Assembly (NCBI GenBank): GCA_012033105.1
Contig: JAAUPN010000012.1
Span: 1-35,071, forward strand
Direction of reading: 5' to 3'
Source of the DNA: Coleofasciculaceae cyanobacterium RL_1_1
GTDB lineage: Bacteria; Cyanobacteriota; Cyanobacteriia; Cyanobacteriales; Geitlerinemataceae
Length of the DNA stretch: 35,071 bases
In this document: positions 33,896-35,071 of the stretch, one piece after another
Layout of the letters: the number at the start of each line of letters is the position of its first letter
Position numbering within the stretch: the stretch's first letter is position 1
Made by a program: the position numbers and the translations under genes
Notes under the pieces: model-generated
Told to the model about the DNA's origin: nothing
The model's database searches: none
What the model saw: the letters and a program-made list of their open reading frames with translations, nothing else

Positions 33896-35071
33896 ATGCC
33901 CCGACCGATAGGAATCGATTTATTTGCTGGCGCGGGTGGGATGACCCTCGGATTCGAGCAAGCCGGGTTTGACCTGATCGCAGCGATCGAAGTTGATCCG
34001 ATCCATTGCGCCGTCCATGAGTACAACTTTCCTGAAACAACGGTGTTTTGTCGCAGCGTGGCGGAGATTAGCGGGCAAGAGATTCGCGATCGTTTGGGGA
34101 TTGGCGATCGAGACATCGACGTTATTTTCGGTGGCCCGCCCTGCCAAGGATTTTCGCTAATTGGCAAGCGGGCATTAAATGATGAGCGCAATCAATTGGT
34201 GTTTCATTTTTTGCGCGTCATTGATGAGCTAAAGCCGAAATACTTTGTCATGGAAAATGTCAAAGGTATGGTCACCGGCAAACACAAGCAAGTGATTGAA
34301 GACATTATTCAATCAGTGACCCAAATGGGATATCAGGTCACCCAACCTTATCAAGTTTTAAATGCCTTTCATTACGGTGTCCCCCAGGATCGAGAACGGC
34401 TATTTTTACTCGGCTCCCGTCACGATTGCGACCTTGCACACTATCCAACACCGCAAACCAAGCCCGCAAAAACCAAGCGAAAACTCGCAAAAACCTTCAG
34501 GACTTGCCCCCAACTCCAACCGTAGCTGAGGCGTTATTTGATCTACCGGATGCTGATCAAATTCAGGTTTTATGGGAACAAGATTGGGTTGACATTCAGC
34601 TAGAAGAACCGAGCCGCTATGCGTCAATTTTACGGGGAGAACATACCGATCCCGACGATTATTCCTATCTCCGATCGTGGAATCCCGAACGTATGACATC
34701 CAGCACGCGGACGAAACATACACCCACCTCGATCGCACGCTTCGCCCAAACCATCCCCGGCCAAGTCGAACCGATCAGCCGCTTCCTCAAGCTCGATCCC
34801 GACGGCATTTGCAACACTCTCCGAGCCGGAACCCCCAGCAGTCGCGGTGCATTCACCTCACCCCGCCCGATCCATCCGATCGTCCCGCGCTGCATCACCG
34901 TCCGCGAAGCTGCCCGCCTCCATTCCTATCCCGACTGGTTTCGCTTTCACGTCACCAAATGGCACGGCTGCCGTCAGATTGGCAATTCTGTCCCGCCCTA
35001 TTTGGCGCGGGCTGTCGCTCGCGAAATCCTCAGCGCCTTACAGCATCAACCTGTTAAACCTCGCACCAAGC
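33896..35071 (+). CDS. DNA (cytosine-5) methyltransferase (frame-disrupted; runs off window end)
   Basis: Motif I is IDLFAGAGGMTLGFEQAG. Motif IV, GGPPCQGFSLIGKR, holds the catalytic cysteine (about C83). Motif VI is FVMENVKGM and motif VIII is VPQDRERLFLLG. The target-recognition region follows, then motif IX-X (REAARLHSYPDWF and IGNSVPPYLARAVAREIL) in another frame. Restoring one G near 34500 (CAGGAC to CAGGGAC) joins the two halves as LPPTPTVAEALFDLPDAD. The sequence is open at 35071, so the last residues are missing. There is no restriction enzyme gene beside it in the window. The general look recalls the cyanobacterial CGATCG methyltransferase M.Ssp6803I (slr0214), which acts in the HIP1 octamer, but the target is unproven. 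Confidence 0.87.

Noticed and set aside
5738-34525. Programmed ribosomal frameshifting in the broken genes
   Set aside because: The breaks lie in different contexts without a shared slippery heptamer or downstream structure, and unrelated families are affected.

Overview
The window is chromosomal DNA of a beta-cyanobacterium. Direct signs are the 5' end of psbA (photosystem II D1), the petC-petA cytochrome b6f pair, a CcmP-type tandem-BMC carboxysome shell protein, a VKOR-thioredoxin fusion, D-glycerate 3-kinase, cyanobacterial PEP-CTERM exoproteins, and HIP1 octamers (GCGATCGC) scattered through genes and spacers. The species cannot be named from this stretch.

Layout. 1-3.5 kb: psbA start, then two PEP-CTERM surface proteins and an anchored SH3 protein, all leftward. 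3.5-9.2 kb: acetyl-CoA synthetase, an alpha/beta hydrolase with a broken frame, the petC-petA operon, and a divergent DUF3067 gene. 9.2-15.8 kb: rhomboid protease, ccmP, an OmpR-type regulator with an overlapping sensor kinase whose extracytoplasmic loop carries an Asp/Tyr-rich tract, a MITE, and an RTX-like acidic gene with a similar Asp/Tyr tract. 15.8-21.2 kb: class III nucleotide cyclase, a secreted SH3-like protein, VKOR-Trx, tRNA-Asp, and small genes including a 55-residue PCP_red protein. 21.4-28.5 kb: SLC13-type permease, glycerate kinase, an unknown two-gene leftward unit, DUF3285, YbeY, DgkA and GDPD. 28.6-35.1 kb: alpha-glucan phosphorylase, DUF928 protein, family 2 glycosyltransferase, and a C5 cytosine methyltransferase running off the end.

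Functionally the intact genes serve photosynthetic electron transport (psbA, petCA), carbon fixation and photorespiration (ccmP, glyK), carbon storage and acetate use (glgP, acs) and envelope or disulfide biology. The most suggestive local system is the regulator/kinase pair with the RTX-like gene: both the sensor loop and the exoprotein carry Asp/Tyr-rich tracts, so cation (possibly calcium) sensing coupled to a calcium-binding exoprotein is a testable idea.

A second strong pattern is that nine or ten genes are interrupted by single-base indels while the coding signal continues in another frame. Most are repaired by restoring one G to a short G run. Internal repeats in the RTX-like gene (107 versus 108 bp, and 64 versus 63 bp spacing) show two of these indels directly. 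Systematic sequencing error, real decay, or phase variation at the RTX gene are the competing explanations. Genes so affected are listed as whole units, with the break position given.
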